Assembly: GCF_001517405.1 (NCBI RefSeq)
Contig: NZ_LN907827.1
Span: 2,300,587 to 2,364,586, forward strand
Reading direction: 5' to 3'
DNA from: Duffyella gerundensis
Lineage (GTDB): Bacteria; Pseudomonadota; Gammaproteobacteria; Enterobacterales; Enterobacteriaceae
Length of the DNA stretch: 64,000 nt
The notes under the pieces are model-generated. The model was not told the origin of the DNA and did no database searches. It saw only the letters and a program-made list of their open reading frames with translations. Positions 18,828-27,925 of the stretch are shown here, piece after piece. Positions within the stretch are counted from its first letter, which is position 1, and every line of letters begins with the position of its first letter. Both the position numbers and the translations under genes were made by a program.

Positions 18828-19109
18828 TGCACAGACTCCGGCTATTCAGGTCACAAACAGGGAATAGTCCGCTTTCATGACGAAGACCCTATTAATAGCA
18901 ATCCCGGCAGGCAATGAATGTAGCTATTATCCTAAAAGAAATTATTGGCCGTGGAATATGCAAAAGTCGAAATAAACTGAATCTTATTTACAAACTCGAC
19001 AACCTATTTTTAGCGGATGTTATTTCAACTTATTTTGCTGAATCCGCCTGCACGGATTCAGCATAAGTTGCGCTACACTTTCAGACTTAACTGCAATTTT
19101 TTATTCCAG

Positions 19110-19862
19110 TTAATTATTGAGGAATTTCTCGAGGAATTGTTTGGTACGGGTTTCCTGCGGCTGTGAGAACAGCATTTTTGCTGCGCCCTGCTCCACAATC
19201 TTGCCCTGATCCATAAAGATTGCCCGATCGGCCACGTCGCGAGCAAAGCTCATTTCATGGGTCACGATCACCAGAGTGCGCTTCTCTTCCGCCAGTGAAC
19301 GAATGGTGTTTAACACCTCGCCCACCAGCTCCGGATCCAGCGCCGAGGTTGGCTCATCAAACAGAATCACCTCCGGCCGCATCGCCAGCGCACGGGCAAT
19401 CGCCACGCGCTGCTGTTGACCGCCAGAAAGCCGCCGCGGATAGCTCTCCTCTTTGCCCTGCAGGCCAACCTTCAGCAGCAGCTCGCGCGCCCGGGCGATC
19501 GCCTCCGCTTTGGGTTCACCTTTCACAATCACCGGGCCTTCAATGATGTTTTCAAGCACCGAGCGGTGCGGGAACAGATTGAAGTTCTGGAACACAAAGC
19601 CCACCTGCTGACGCAAACGTCGCACCTGCTCTTTCTGCTTGTTCAGCGATTGCTCCGCGTTAACGGTGATATCACCGACGCGAATGGTGCCGCCGTCGGG
19701 CTGCTCCAGCAGATTAATGCTGCGCAATAGCGTGGTTTTGCCGGAGCCGCTCGGCCCGATAATCGCCACCACTTCACCACGCGCCACCTGCAGATCGATG
19801 CCGTGCAGCACCGTCTGGCCATTGAATTTCTTGACCAGCTTACTGACTTCAATGGCACTCAT
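19110..19862 (-). CDS. tcyN: L-cystine ABC transporter ATPase TcyN
   Basis: A 250-residue ABC ATPase of the polar amino acid type (E. coli YecC). Walker [10 protein letters not shown], signature [15 protein letters not shown] and Walker [15 protein letters not shown] are complete. It powers cystine import with TcyL and TcyJ. It overlaps tcyL by 4 bp and is the last gene of the cluster. Confidence 0.93.
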   Translation of the reverse strand: MSAIEVSKLVKKFNGQTVLHGIDLQVARGEVVAIIGPSGSGKTTLLRSINLLEQPDGGTIRVGDITVNAEQSLNKQKEQVRRLRQQVGFVFQNFNLFPHRSVLENIIEGPVIVKGEPKAEAIARARELLLKVGLQGKEESYPRRLSGGQQQRVAIARALAMRPEVILFDEPTSALDPELVGEVLNTIRSLAEEKRTLVIVTHEMSFARDVADRAIFMDQGKIVEQGAAKMLFSQPQETRTKQFLEKFLNN

Positions 19863-20527
19863 TTTGACTCCCGATCCTGACGATTAACGTGGTTTTCCAG
19901 CCGGTTTTGCAGGGCAGAAAGCAGCGTCGCCATCACCCAGTAAATCAGCGAGGCGGCCAGATACATGGTGAATACCTCCAGCGTGCGCGAGGTGATCAGC
20001 TGCGCCTGACGAAACAGCTCCGGCACCTGAATGGTGGCCGCCAGCGAGGTATCTTTCACCAGGCTGATAAAGCTGTTGCCCAGCGGCGGTAACGCGGTGC
20101 GTGCCGCCTGCGGCAGGATGACCCGACGCAGTGTCTGCCATGAGGTCATGCCGATGCTGGACGCCGCTTCCCACTGTCCACGCTCAATAGACGCGATAGC
20201 GCCGCGCAGCGATTCCGAGGCGTAGGCCGCGGTATTCAGCGACAGGCCAATCATCGCCGACGGGATGGGATCCAGTTCGATGCCAAACTGCGGCAGGCCG
20301 TAATAGATCATAAACAGCTGAGCGATCAGCGGCGTACCACGAAAGATGGAAACATAAATGCGTGCCAGCCAGTTAACGGGCCAGAAGCGTGACAGGCGCA
20401 TCAGCGCCAGCACAAAGCCGAGCACCAGGCCGAAAAACATGCCGCCGATGCTCAGCTGCAGGGTAAACAGCGCCCCTTTTAATAAAAAAGGTGCTGAATC
20501 CAGCACCAGTTGAATACTTTCTTGCAT
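19859..20527 (-). CDS. tcyL: L-cystine ABC transporter permease TcyL
   Basis: A 222-residue permease (E. coli YecS) with five or so membrane segments and the binding-protein-dependent permease loop ([23 protein letters not shown]). It forms the cystine channel with TcyN on the cytosolic face. Its start overlaps the tcyJ stop by one base, so the two are translationally coupled. Confidence 0.93.
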   Translation of the reverse strand: MQESIQLVLDSAPFLLKGALFTLQLSIGGMFFGLVLGFVLALMRLSRFWPVNWLARIYVSIFRGTPLIAQLFMIYYGLPQFGIELDPIPSAMIGLSLNTAAYASESLRGAIASIERGQWEAASSIGMTSWQTLRRVILPQAARTALPPLGNSFISLVKDTSLAATIQVPELFRQAQLITSRTLEVFTMYLAASLIYWVMATLLSALQNRLENHVNRQDRESK

Positions 20528-21327
20528 TATTTAGTCACGTCCGCGCCAAACCATTTCTGTGACAGTTTGCTCAGCGAACCATCTTTCTGCATCTCGGCGA
20601 TGGCCTGATCGATCGCCTTCAGCAGATCGTCATTGCCCTTACGCAGCGCCACGCCTGACTCCTGACGGGAGAAGGCCGGGCCCGCTACCGCCATGGTGTT
20701 GCCGGTTTTCTTCACCAGATCCAGCGCGGCCAGACGATCGACCAGGATCGCATCAAGACGACCAGAACGCAGATCCTGATACTTGGTTGGGTCATCATCG
20801 TAGGTACGGATGTCGACGCCCTTCACGTTCTCGCGCAGCCACTGCTCATAGTTCGAGCCGAGACCTACGCCCACTTTTTTGCTGGCCAGATCTTCCGGCT
20901 TGTTCACGCTGCCCGCTTTGTCTTTACGCGTCAGTGCCTGAATACCGGAAACGGTGTATGGCGTGGAGAAGTCATATTTTTTCTTACGATCGGCGGAGAT
21001 GGTCACCTGATTGATCACCACGTCGATGCGTTTGGAATCCAGCGACGCCAGCATGCCATCCCATTTGGTTGGCTTCAGGCTCGCCTTCAGGCCAAGGTGC
21101 TGCGCCAGCTGCTCGGCAAATTCCACCTCAAAACCGGTGAGCTTACCGTTTTCATCCTGGAAGCTGAACGGCGGATAAGTGCCTTCCAGACCGACCAGCA
21201 GCGTGCCGCGCTCTTTGACCTTGTTAAGCAGGTTTTCAGCCGCGTGCGTTTTCACATTCACACCGGCAACCAGCGCCAGCGCAACTGCTCCCATCACCAG
21301 GTGGCGACGAGCCAGAGAAAAGTTCAT
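20527..21327 (-). CDS. tcyJ: L-cystine-binding protein TcyJ (FliY)
   Basis: The 266-residue precursor carries a signal peptide (RRHLVMGAVALALVAGVNVKTHA) and a family 3 solute-binding domain (GTLLVGLEGTYPPFSFQDENGKLTGFEVEF). It captures cystine in the periplasm. In E. coli, as I recall, this gene follows fliZ directly; here dcyD stands between them. Confidence 0.93.
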   Translation of the reverse strand: MNFSLARRHLVMGAVALALVAGVNVKTHAAENLLNKVKERGTLLVGLEGTYPPFSFQDENGKLTGFEVEFAEQLAQHLGLKASLKPTKWDGMLASLDSKRIDVVINQVTISADRKKKYDFSTPYTVSGIQALTRKDKAGSVNKPEDLASKKVGVGLGSNYEQWLRENVKGVDIRTYDDDPTKYQDLRSGRLDAILVDRLAALDLVKKTGNTMAVAGPAFSRQESGVALRKGNDDLLKAIDQAIAEMQKDGSLSKLSQKWFGADVTK

Positions 21328-21437
21328 ATCAGTACCCCGTTGTTATGATTTTAGGCCCGCAGGCCGGTCCCCACATCAGCGGCAAACTGCCGCCGTTATT
21401 TTTACTGTGCGATTCTAGCGTAGTTTATCTGGCGAAA

Positions 21438-22436
21438 TTAGACCGAAGGGTGATAAGCAAATAACGCAGGCGCACCGCCGGTATGAATAAACAGCAGCGG
21501 GCCTTCGCGGCGAAAGCGCTGTTGACGAATACCGTCGATCAGCCCGGCCATCGCCTTGCCGGTGTAAACCGGATCGAGGAAGATGCCTTCGAGCCGCGCC
21601 AGCAGTTTGATCGCCTCCATGCCCTCTTCATTTGGCTCGCCGTAGCGCGGGGCAAAATAGTCATCCCATAAGACGATTGGCGCCTGGCTGGTGAGGTTCA
21701 TCGACTGCGCCAGCTGCTGTTGAATCAGCGCCACTTTCGGCCGCTGTTCATCAGCTTTGCGCGAAACCGTCACGCCAATTAGCTCGCTTTCCGGCAGCAG
21801 TTGTTCCAGGCCCACCGCCAGCCCGGCGTGAGTACCTGCGCTGCCCGAGGCGACCACCACGGCGGCAAAATCGACCACGCCTTCGCTCTGATGGGCGATC
21901 TCCTGCGCGCACTCGATGTAGCCCAGCGCGCCCAGCGCATTAGAGCCGCCAACCGGTACAACATAAGGGCGAAAACCCTGTGCTTCAAGGCGCGTGGCTT
22001 CTTCCTCCAGCTGCGCCTGCGGATCGTGCAGGGCATTCACCATCACGATTTCAGCATCCAGCAGATCGAGCAGCAGGCGGTTACCGTTGTGCAGGTAGTT
22101 ATCGGCGGAAGTTGCCAGCGGGTTTTCCAGCAGCGCGACGCACTTCAGCCCCAGCTTTGCGGCTACGGCGGCGGTCTGGCGAACATGATTTGACTGAATA
22201 GCACCGGCGGTGAGCAGCACATCGGCACCCTGACGCAGCGCGTCGGCGGCCAGATATTCCAGCTTGCGCAGCTTGTTGCCGCCCAGCGCCATCGGCGTCA
22301 GGTCGTCACGTTTGATGAAAATATCACGGCCAAGGAAATCGGAAAATCGCGGCAGATGCTCTAAGGGCGTTGGGGCGCCGAGCAGTTCCAGCTTGGGGAA
22401 AGGAATAAAGGATTGTAAGGACAACGTAGCCTCCAC
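21438..22436 (-). CDS. dcyD: D-cysteine desulfhydrase DcyD
   Basis: A 332-residue PLP enzyme that breaks D-cysteine into pyruvate, ammonia and sulfide. The PLP lysine lies in the motif [11 protein letters not shown] near residue 55; [14 protein letters not shown] and the [11 protein letters not shown] phosphate loop fit the ACC deaminase/DcyD family. Association with cystine import genes supports DcyD over ACC deaminase. It lies 58 bp after fliZ. Confidence 0.92.
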   Translation of the reverse strand: MEATLSLQSFIPFPKLELLGAPTPLEHLPRFSDFLGRDIFIKRDDLTPMALGGNKLRKLEYLAADALRQGADVLLTAGAIQSNHVRQTAAVAAKLGLKCVALLENPLATSADNYLHNGNRLLLDLLDAEIVMVNALHDPQAQLEEEATRLEAQGFRPYVVPVGGSNALGALGYIECAQEIAHQSEGVVDFAAVVVASGSAGTHAGLAVGLEQLLPESELIGVTVSRKADEQRPKVALIQQQLAQSMNLTSQAPIVLWDDYFAPRYGEPNEEGMEAIKLLARLEGIFLDPVYTGKAMAGLIDGIRQQRFRREGPLLFIHTGGAPALFAYHPSV

Positions 22437-22494
22437 GCTCGTTTGACTCAGTTATCCTTACAGTGTTGCAGAAGATGACCTCGCGGTCATCCTG

Positions 22495-22998
22495 CTAAGC
22501 GCGCTGCCAGCCTAAAAACTGGTCATACTTACGCAGCGCGATACGGTAGTTATTGTTCCCCGCATCGGGCAAATCCTGCTCAAGACACTCATGCCAGCTG
22601 TTGCCGCTGAGTCGTTCTGGCGGAAAGTTTTTCGCTTTCAACATGTCGTCAAGACGACGCAGGCGAACCACATACTCACGAATGGTGCTGTGGCTCATCT
22701 CGGTCTCTTCAAACAGATACTGTTTGAACGCCATGATGTCGAAATAGTTAGGGTGCGTGTTGCAGAAAATATCGCTGCAAAAACGGCACAGCGCGGTCAG
22801 CTCATTCTGCAATTTCATCCACACCAGATCGTCGATCGGCTGATCCATCCGGGCAATGGCTTCTTTGTTAATGATCTGGCCACGAAACACCAGCGCCATA
22901 CGATCCAGCACTTTGTCACAATGTGAACAGTTGGTCTGGCTGTGTTTGTAGTCTTTCAAGTAACGGCTTAACGGTCTTGTTTTTGTTCTGGTTCCCAT
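22495..22998 (-). CDS. fliZ: Flagellar and RpoS-opposing regulator FliZ
   Basis: A 167-residue protein (E. coli about 183) with the conserved RPLSRYLKDYKHSQTNCSHC start and TVREYVVRLRRL-like stretch, related to the core-binding domain of phage integrases. FliZ sustains flagellar gene expression and antagonises sigma-S promoters. It lies 44 bp after fliA and is surely co-transcribed. The C-terminus is shorter than in E. coli. Confidence 0.9.
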   Translation of the reverse strand: MGTRTKTRPLSRYLKDYKHSQTNCSHCDKVLDRMALVFRGQIINKEAIARMDQPIDDLVWMKLQNELTALCRFCSDIFCNTHPNYFDIMAFKQYLFEETEMSHSTIREYVVRLRRLDDMLKAKNFPPERLSGNSWHECLEQDLPDAGNNNYRIALRKYDQFLGWQRA

Positions 22999-23042
22999 TC
23001 AAAAGTCCCCGGTTATCTTCTGGTAAGCGAGAACTGATGCTG

Positions 23043-23765
23043 TCAGCGCGCTCCCGTTAACCGGGCACGCAGACGTTTTATCGCCTGACTGTGCAGTTGG
23101 CTGACCCGTGATTCCCCCACGTCCAGCACTGCGCCAATCTCTTTCAGATTCAGTTCTTCCTGGTAATACAGTGTCAGCACCATCTTTTCGCGATCGGGCA
23201 GGGCTTCGATCGCTTCGATGACACGTTCACGCAGACTCCCTTCCATCAACTGATGAAGCGGATTTGCCTCTTCATGCCCTTCCGTCACCAGCTCCGCACT
23301 ATCGCCGTGTTCTTCACGATATTCGTCGTAGGAGAAAAGCTGGCTATTGTTCGTGTCGAGCAACATTTGCCGGTACTCTTCCAGCGAAACATCCAGCTGT
23401 TGAGCCACCTCCTGCTCGGTTGCCGCCCGCCCTAAGGACTGCTCAACGCGATGCATGGCACCGGAGACCTCACGCGCGTTACGACGCACGCTGCGGGGTG
23501 CCCAGTCGCGGCTGCGCAATTCATCCAGCATCGCGCCACGAATACGCTGCACGGCATAGGTGGTAAAGGCTGTGCCCTGTAGCGCGTCGTAGCGCTCAAC
23601 GGCATTCAATAAGCCAATCCCACCAGCCTGCAATAAATCATCCAGCTCTACGCTGGCGGGCAAACGCACCTGCAGGCGTAGCGCTTCGTGGCGCACCAGC
23701 GGGATGTAGCGCTGCCACAGCGAGTGCTTGTCCATTACTCCATCGGCGGTATAGAAATCGTTCAC
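23043..23765 (-). CDS. fliA: Flagellar sigma factor 28 FliA
   Basis: A 240-residue sigma factor with region 2 (VELDDLLQAGGIGLLNAVERYDA) and region 4 (LNLKEIGAVLDVGESRVSQLHSQAIKRL) matching E. coli FliA closely. It drives late flagellar and chemotaxis promoters; FlgM restrains it until the hook is complete. Translation starts at GTG, as in E. coli. A sigma-28 promoter lies 25 bp upstream, so it is autoregulated. Confidence 0.97.
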   Translation of the reverse strand: MNDFYTADGVMDKHSLWQRYIPLVRHEALRLQVRLPASVELDDLLQAGGIGLLNAVERYDALQGTAFTTYAVQRIRGAMLDELRSRDWAPRSVRRNAREVSGAMHRVEQSLGRAATEQEVAQQLDVSLEEYRQMLLDTNNSQLFSYDEYREEHGDSAELVTEGHEEANPLHQLMEGSLRERVIEAIEALPDREKMVLTLYYQEELNLKEIGAVLDVGESRVSQLHSQAIKRLRARLTGAR

Positions 23766-23789
23766 ATTGACTACCCTGCGTTAAAGATG

Positions 23790-23816
23790 TTATCGGCATG
23801 ATTATCCGATCCTGTA
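23790..23816 (-). promoter_or_regulatory. Sigma-28 promoter of fliA
   Basis: On the minus strand TACA-N15-GCCGATAA matches TAAA-N15-GCCGATAA except for one base in the -35 element. Confidence 0.75.
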
Positions 23817-23907
23817 GGGTATTTGATTGGTGGAATAGACGGGGTAAAGCGAGGCTATTCAGAATATTCTTAACAATGGCAGCGACGTTTATCACTGCCA
23901 ATTGGGG

Positions 23908-24876
23908 TTAACGCAGGCGGCGCAGGCGCTCGCGGGTGGTGGCCGGAACAAGATGCCAGAGCTGGCAAGGCTTGCCGCTAATCTGTTGATAAAACTCACT
24001 GAGTTTATTTTCTGTCGCGTCAGCCGAAGCGATGGAAACTTCGCCAGAATCAGCATGAATGCTTAACAATTTATTGTTAAATAGTCGCTGTAGGTCACTA
24101 CGTAAGAACAGGCCGTTATCAACATTATTATCTGCCAGAAACCCCTCTTCATTTTCCCGCGTATCGATATGGCACGCTTCGACCCACGGCGTTAGCGGAT
24201 TGGCGGTCAATGGCGTGCCGGTGATGACGCAGGCGCCATAGCGCGCCCTTACCGCCTCAGCGAATGCCGTCTGGCTGGCACGCTGCCACAGCCGTGCCTT
24301 GACGCGACGTCCTACCTGCGTACCGGGCATCACCGCTGCCGGCACCTTCAGCAGCGGGCTTTGCAGCACCACGATGAACTGAATGCGCCGCGACTGCGGG
24401 AAACAGGCGTGCGCCTGCGCATCATAAAGCTGCCAGTACGCCTCTTCGCCTTCGTAACGCATGATCGACAGCGTGTAACCGCGGCTGGTAAACAAGTTCT
24501 GTGCCGCCGCCGACGCGGGATCGAGCATGGCGTAGACCCGACTTTCACCCATGATCCGCCACAGGTTGTCACGTCGCTCCGCCTCACCGCGGCGTAAATA
24601 GAGGAATGGCAGCTGCTGCTGCAGATAGTGCTCCAGCCGTCGCAGGTAGTTTTTGCGTTCGTTGTCGTTGGCCACGAACAGCAGCTCATCCAGCGGGCTG
24701 TTGCTCTCTTCGTTGGCGAAAATAGCGCGGATGACCATGCTGCGGTTGCTGGTTGACGGGCTCAGCAGGCCGCGCGCCGTCAGCTCTTTCTCATCCGGGT
24801 ATTTTTCGGCATAGCGCTGCGCAATCTCCTCAAAGCTGAGCAACGCGCCGGGTAATAAGTCGTTATTAAAGCGCAT
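23908..24876 (-). CDS. HNH-type nuclease-like protein
   Basis: A 322-residue soluble protein. Its C-terminal part (about residues 215-275) holds ACVITGTPL, PWVEACHIDTRENEEGF, NNVDNGLFLRSDLQRLF, the layout of an HNH endonuclease with the His-Asn-His order, although the usual zinc CxxC pair is reduced to one Cys. The N-terminal 200 residues are unrecognised. I start at the ATG at 24876, which has GGAG 5 nt upstream; a GTG two codons earlier overlaps the site. It interrupts the flagellar cluster between fliA and fliB. Target unknown; a defence or DNA-modification-dependent role is only a guess. Confidence 0.75.
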   Translation of the reverse strand: MRFNNDLLPGALLSFEEIAQRYAEKYPDEKELTARGLLSPSTSNRSMVIRAIFANEESNSPLDELLFVANDNERKNYLRRLEHYLQQQLPFLYLRRGEAERRDNLWRIMGESRVYAMLDPASAAAQNLFTSRGYTLSIMRYEGEEAYWQLYDAQAHACFPQSRRIQFIVVLQSPLLKVPAAVMPGTQVGRRVKARLWQRASQTAFAEAVRARYGACVITGTPLTANPLTPWVEACHIDTRENEEGFLADNNVDNGLFLRSDLQRLFNNKLLSIHADSGEVSIASADATENKLSEFYQQISGKPCQLWHLVPATTRERLRRLR

Positions 24877-24990
24877 AGACACTCCGGAAAAAGGAAGCGA
24901 AAAAGTTAATATGCTGTAAGAATATCTGGATAAAAAGAGAGCCTGCGGTGCGCCCGTTGATCACAGGCACACCATTTTTACGTCAGCTGA

Positions 24991-26196
24991 CTATTTCAGC
25001 AGGTGCAACAGGGAGATGTTGTCATTCATTTTAAATGCATCAATATGCATGTAGAAATTATCGCTGGCCTGCTTGTTATGCTTGGTCAGAGAGTGAAAGC
25101 TATAAATAATATTGACCACATCATCCTGGCTCAGCTCGCCAGTGCTTTTAACCTGTGCCACCAGCAAATTCTTAATCATCAACCATTCAGAGGTTAACAA
25201 ATAGAGTGCCGAGAGCGGTTCACGACTCGTCAGGGAAGGAAAGCGATCGTGATAAATACGATACTGGAAATAGTTGCCGATCAGCCAGGGTGAGTCCTGC
25301 AGAAGCGGTAAAACCTTCTGCTGCCATAACAGACTGTTTTCGGCCATCAGCTGGCTCTTGCTGGCATCATCCTGATCCTGCAAAGCATCAAGATTCAACA
25401 GTTGAAGATAACGGCTGAAGGTGGCAAAACCGCGCGAGCCCGGCCGAAGTTGAATAAAATGCTGCATATTATTCAGTAGCGCATAATGCAGCAGGTAGTG
25501 TGGCTCAATAGCGTGCATATGCGCCACCACCTCACCCTTCTCCAGTGAGTCGCTCAGCGCCAGGAACGTGTTTTCCAGCTGCGCAACATCATCAGCATTA
25601 TCCAGCGAAACCTTATCCAGCTTCAGGCAGAGTAGCGCGATGGCATAAAGTCCCTGCTCGACCTGCACACCACATTTCGCCATCAACAACGAGCACATCA
25701 GATTAAGTAATTTTTCCGCATCCTGATATTCAGGTGCGCTGTTAAACAACTGCCGCAGCAGCTGCTTCTCCTGAACCTGCATGCCATCAGGATGAGTGAG
25801 TAGCAGGCGCGCCGCTTCCGGACAGGATAAGGTCAGGGTATTAAACTCATCACGACGCTTTTGTATAGAGACGCGCGGATAAGTGGAACAGGTATGGCTC
25901 AGGGCGGAAGCGCCTAAACCCGCATGAATTTTGCAAAGCTTTTTCTCATCCAGAAAGCCACACTGGCCAGAGGCATCCAGTTTAATCTGCGCCCAGTTAG
26001 CCACGCTTTTTTTGGTGACGCTGATATGTTCAGTCGCCAGCGCGCGGATATCGATACGCTTCGCCTGCAAATAACGATTAGCCGATTTTTTATCCAGCTG
26101 AATATTCCAGCCGCCACAACAATGCTCAGGACAAGCCGAACCCACACAGGCAAATTTCTCAACGAATTGCGGTTCAAATAACGTTAAGGTTTTCAC
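24991..26196 (-). CDS. fliB: Flagellin lysine-N-methylase FliB
   Basis: The 401-residue protein has the cysteine cluster FACVGSACPEHCCGGW near residue 16 and further cysteines (CGFLDEKKLCKIH, HTCSTYPR) typical of FliB and its YkgJ-like iron-sulfur domain. FliB methylates lysines of flagellin. Its position beside fliC, separated only by a terminator hairpin, is the classic Salmonella layout. Confidence 0.9.
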   Translation of the reverse strand: MKTLTLFEPQFVEKFACVGSACPEHCCGGWNIQLDKKSANRYLQAKRIDIRALATEHISVTKKSVANWAQIKLDASGQCGFLDEKKLCKIHAGLGASALSHTCSTYPRVSIQKRRDEFNTLTLSCPEAARLLLTHPDGMQVQEKQLLRQLFNSAPEYQDAEKLLNLMCSLLMAKCGVQVEQGLYAIALLCLKLDKVSLDNADDVAQLENTFLALSDSLEKGEVVAHMHAIEPHYLLHYALLNNMQHFIQLRPGSRGFATFSRYLQLLNLDALQDQDDASKSQLMAENSLLWQQKVLPLLQDSPWLIGNYFQYRIYHDRFPSLTSREPLSALYLLTSEWLMIKNLLVAQVKSTGELSQDDVVNIIYSFHSLTKHNKQASDNFYMHIDAFKMNDNISLLHLLK

Positions 26197-26225
26197 GGAT
26201 TCTCCTGAGCAATTTATGCAGATGA

Positions 26226-26250
26226 AAAAGGCGACATCGCGTCGCCTTTT
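26226..26250. terminator. Terminator of fliC
   Basis: AAAAGGCGAC-ATCGC-GTCGCCTTTT is a 10-bp perfect stem between fliC and fliB. It would end fliC transcripts before fliB; the A/T ends let it work in both directions. Confidence 0.85.
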
Positions 26251-26271
26251 GATTTAAATATTGTTGAGCTA

Positions 26272-27099
26272 TTAGCCCTGCAGCAGAGACAGCACGCCCT
26301 GTGGAACCTGGTTCGCTTTAGACAGTACGTTAGTACCAGCCTGTTGCAGAATCTGAGCACGTGACATGTTTGAAACTTCAGTGGCGTAGTCAGCATCCTG
26401 AATACGAGACTGTGCAGCAGACAGGTTAGTCGACGTGTTGTTCAGGTTGTTGATAGTTGACTCAAAACGGTTCTGTACCGCACCCAGGCCGCTACGAGCG
26501 GTATCGACTTTAGCGATTGCATCATCGATAGTTTTCAGTACGGTGTCGCTTGGCGTTTTCAGGTCAACAGCGTTCACACCCAGAGTTGTGGTGTCAGCTT
26601 TAGCGCCTGACAGGTCCAGAGTGATGGTTTCTTTGTCGTTTGCGCCAACCTGAATAGAGACTTTACCACCAGTACCAGCAGAACCGTCCAGCAGTTTGGT
26701 GCCGTTGAAAGTAGTCTGACCAGCAACACGGTCAATCTCGTCCAGACGCGCTTTAACTTCATCCTGCAGTGAAGAGAGGTCGGTAGTGGTGTTGGTACCG
26801 TTGTTAGCCTGAACAGCCAGCTCACGAACGCGCTGTAAGTTGGTGTTGATCTCGTTCAGTGCGCCTTCAGCAGTCTGCGCCATTGAGATACCGTCGTTGG
26901 CATTACGTGAAGCCTGGTTCATGCCGCGGATGTTAGAACTCATACGGTTGGCAATCGCCTGACCAGCAGCATCGTCTTTCGCGCTGTTGATACGCAGACC
27001 AGAAGAAAGACGCTCAATCGCAGTGCCCAGAGCGGACTGAGATTTGTTCAGGTTGTTCTGAGTAGACAGAGACAGAATGTTAGTATTGATAACGGCCAT
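26272..27099 (-). CDS. fliC: Flagellin FliC (short form)
   Basis: A 275-residue flagellin. The D0/D1 ends are intact: N-terminal AVINTNILSLSTQNNLNKSQ and C-terminal SRAQILQQAGTNVLSKANQ. The central variable region is only some 70 residues, so the outer D2/D3 domains are nearly absent, as in several plant-associated enterics. A sigma-28 promoter precedes it. The lysines of the surface region are possible targets of FliB. Confidence 0.97.
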   Translation of the reverse strand: MAVINTNILSLSTQNNLNKSQSALGTAIERLSSGLRINSAKDDAAGQAIANRMSSNIRGMNQASRNANDGISMAQTAEGALNEINTNLQRVRELAVQANNGTNTTTDLSSLQDEVKARLDEIDRVAGQTTFNGTKLLDGSAGTGGKVSIQVGANDKETITLDLSGAKADTTTLGVNAVDLKTPSDTVLKTIDDAIAKVDTARSGLGAVQNRFESTINNLNNTSTNLSAAQSRIQDADYATEVSNMSRAQILQQAGTNVLSKANQVPQGVLSLLQG

Positions 27100-27171
27100 G
27101 ATAACAGTCCTTTAAATTAGTTTAGGGTTTGAGCGAGATATCTGTTTGGCACCTCTCTCAGTCATAACATG

Positions 27172-27197
27172 TATCGGCACCACTTTGGGTTGCTTTA
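27172..27197 (-). promoter_or_regulatory. Sigma-28 promoter of fliC
   Basis: TAAA-N15-GCCGATA on the minus strand, exact spacing, about 70 bp upstream of the fliC start codon. Confidence 0.85.
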
Positions 27198-27429
27198 GAA
27201 AAAAGTTTATAAAATTTTAAAACTCTTTGTTTTTCAGATGATTAATTATTAAAATTTTTACTTATTCTATTATCAGATAAGCGTAAGGCGATTCAACTTG
27301 CTCTAAAACCGCCCTACTAAAGATAAAAGAAAGCGTTTTTTATTTAATTTTTAAACCGTCCTGAAAAAAATTGAGCTTATTTGCCCACTTTTTTCTTCTC
27401 TATATTACTGACAACACCTATATCGGCCA

Positions 27430-27650
27430 TAACAGCATGCTGTTTACTAAAAACGACTTTTTATTTTCTATAGCACGCAACGGTATGCTCGTTTCGCTAA
27501 AGCAAGGAAAGGTTTGCTTCTCTACAGAGATAAACAGACCTTCCCTAAGAGAGAATGGGTTTGCTTCTTTGCAGAGAGAAACAGTGTGCTTCTATATAGA
27601 GAGAAAAGAGGCCCCTCTCTGTAAGGACGGTATCGCTATCTGGCGTGATA
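27430..27650. repeat. Imperfect repeats with short palindromes in the fliC-fliD gap
   Basis: Three diverged units of about 26 bp (around 27512, 27570 and 27588) share the pattern GTTTGCTTCT...AGAGA-AAACAG. Each contains a small palindrome such as TCTCTACAGAGA. An open frame of 118 codons crosses the region but has no ribosome site and mirrors the repeats, so I do not call it a gene. Role unknown; the gap of about 825 bp is unusually long for divergent fliC and fliD. Confidence 0.5.
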
Positions 27651-27862
27651 AAGGAGGTTGGGCTGTGGTTGCCAGCAAAGCATCCCGGCGATCTGCAAGG
27701 GGGGCTGCCACGGCCCGCCTTCTATAAAGGTGAGAGCGCTATCGGTGTAAATGCTCTGCTGCTGTACCTCAACTCTCCTCTGTTTCTGTCGGCAACGGCT
27801 AATCGTAAGAAATAGCGTACCGATGGCGTTCAACTCGGCGCTTCACTGCAGAAAAAAACCGG

Positions 27863-27889
27863 TAAACTTTCGCGCATACCCGCCGATAA
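27863..27889 (+). promoter_or_regulatory. Sigma-28 promoter of fliD
   Basis: TAAA-N15-GCCGATAA is a perfect match to the sigma-28 consensus, 36 bp upstream of the fliD start codon. Confidence 0.9.
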
Positions 27890-27925
27890 CTCGTAGACAA
27901 TTGCAAAGCTGAAAAAGGAAATATC

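Noticed and set aside
27371..27727. 118-codon frame in the fliC-fliD gap
   Set aside because: No ribosome site, and the sequence reflects the imperfect repeats.
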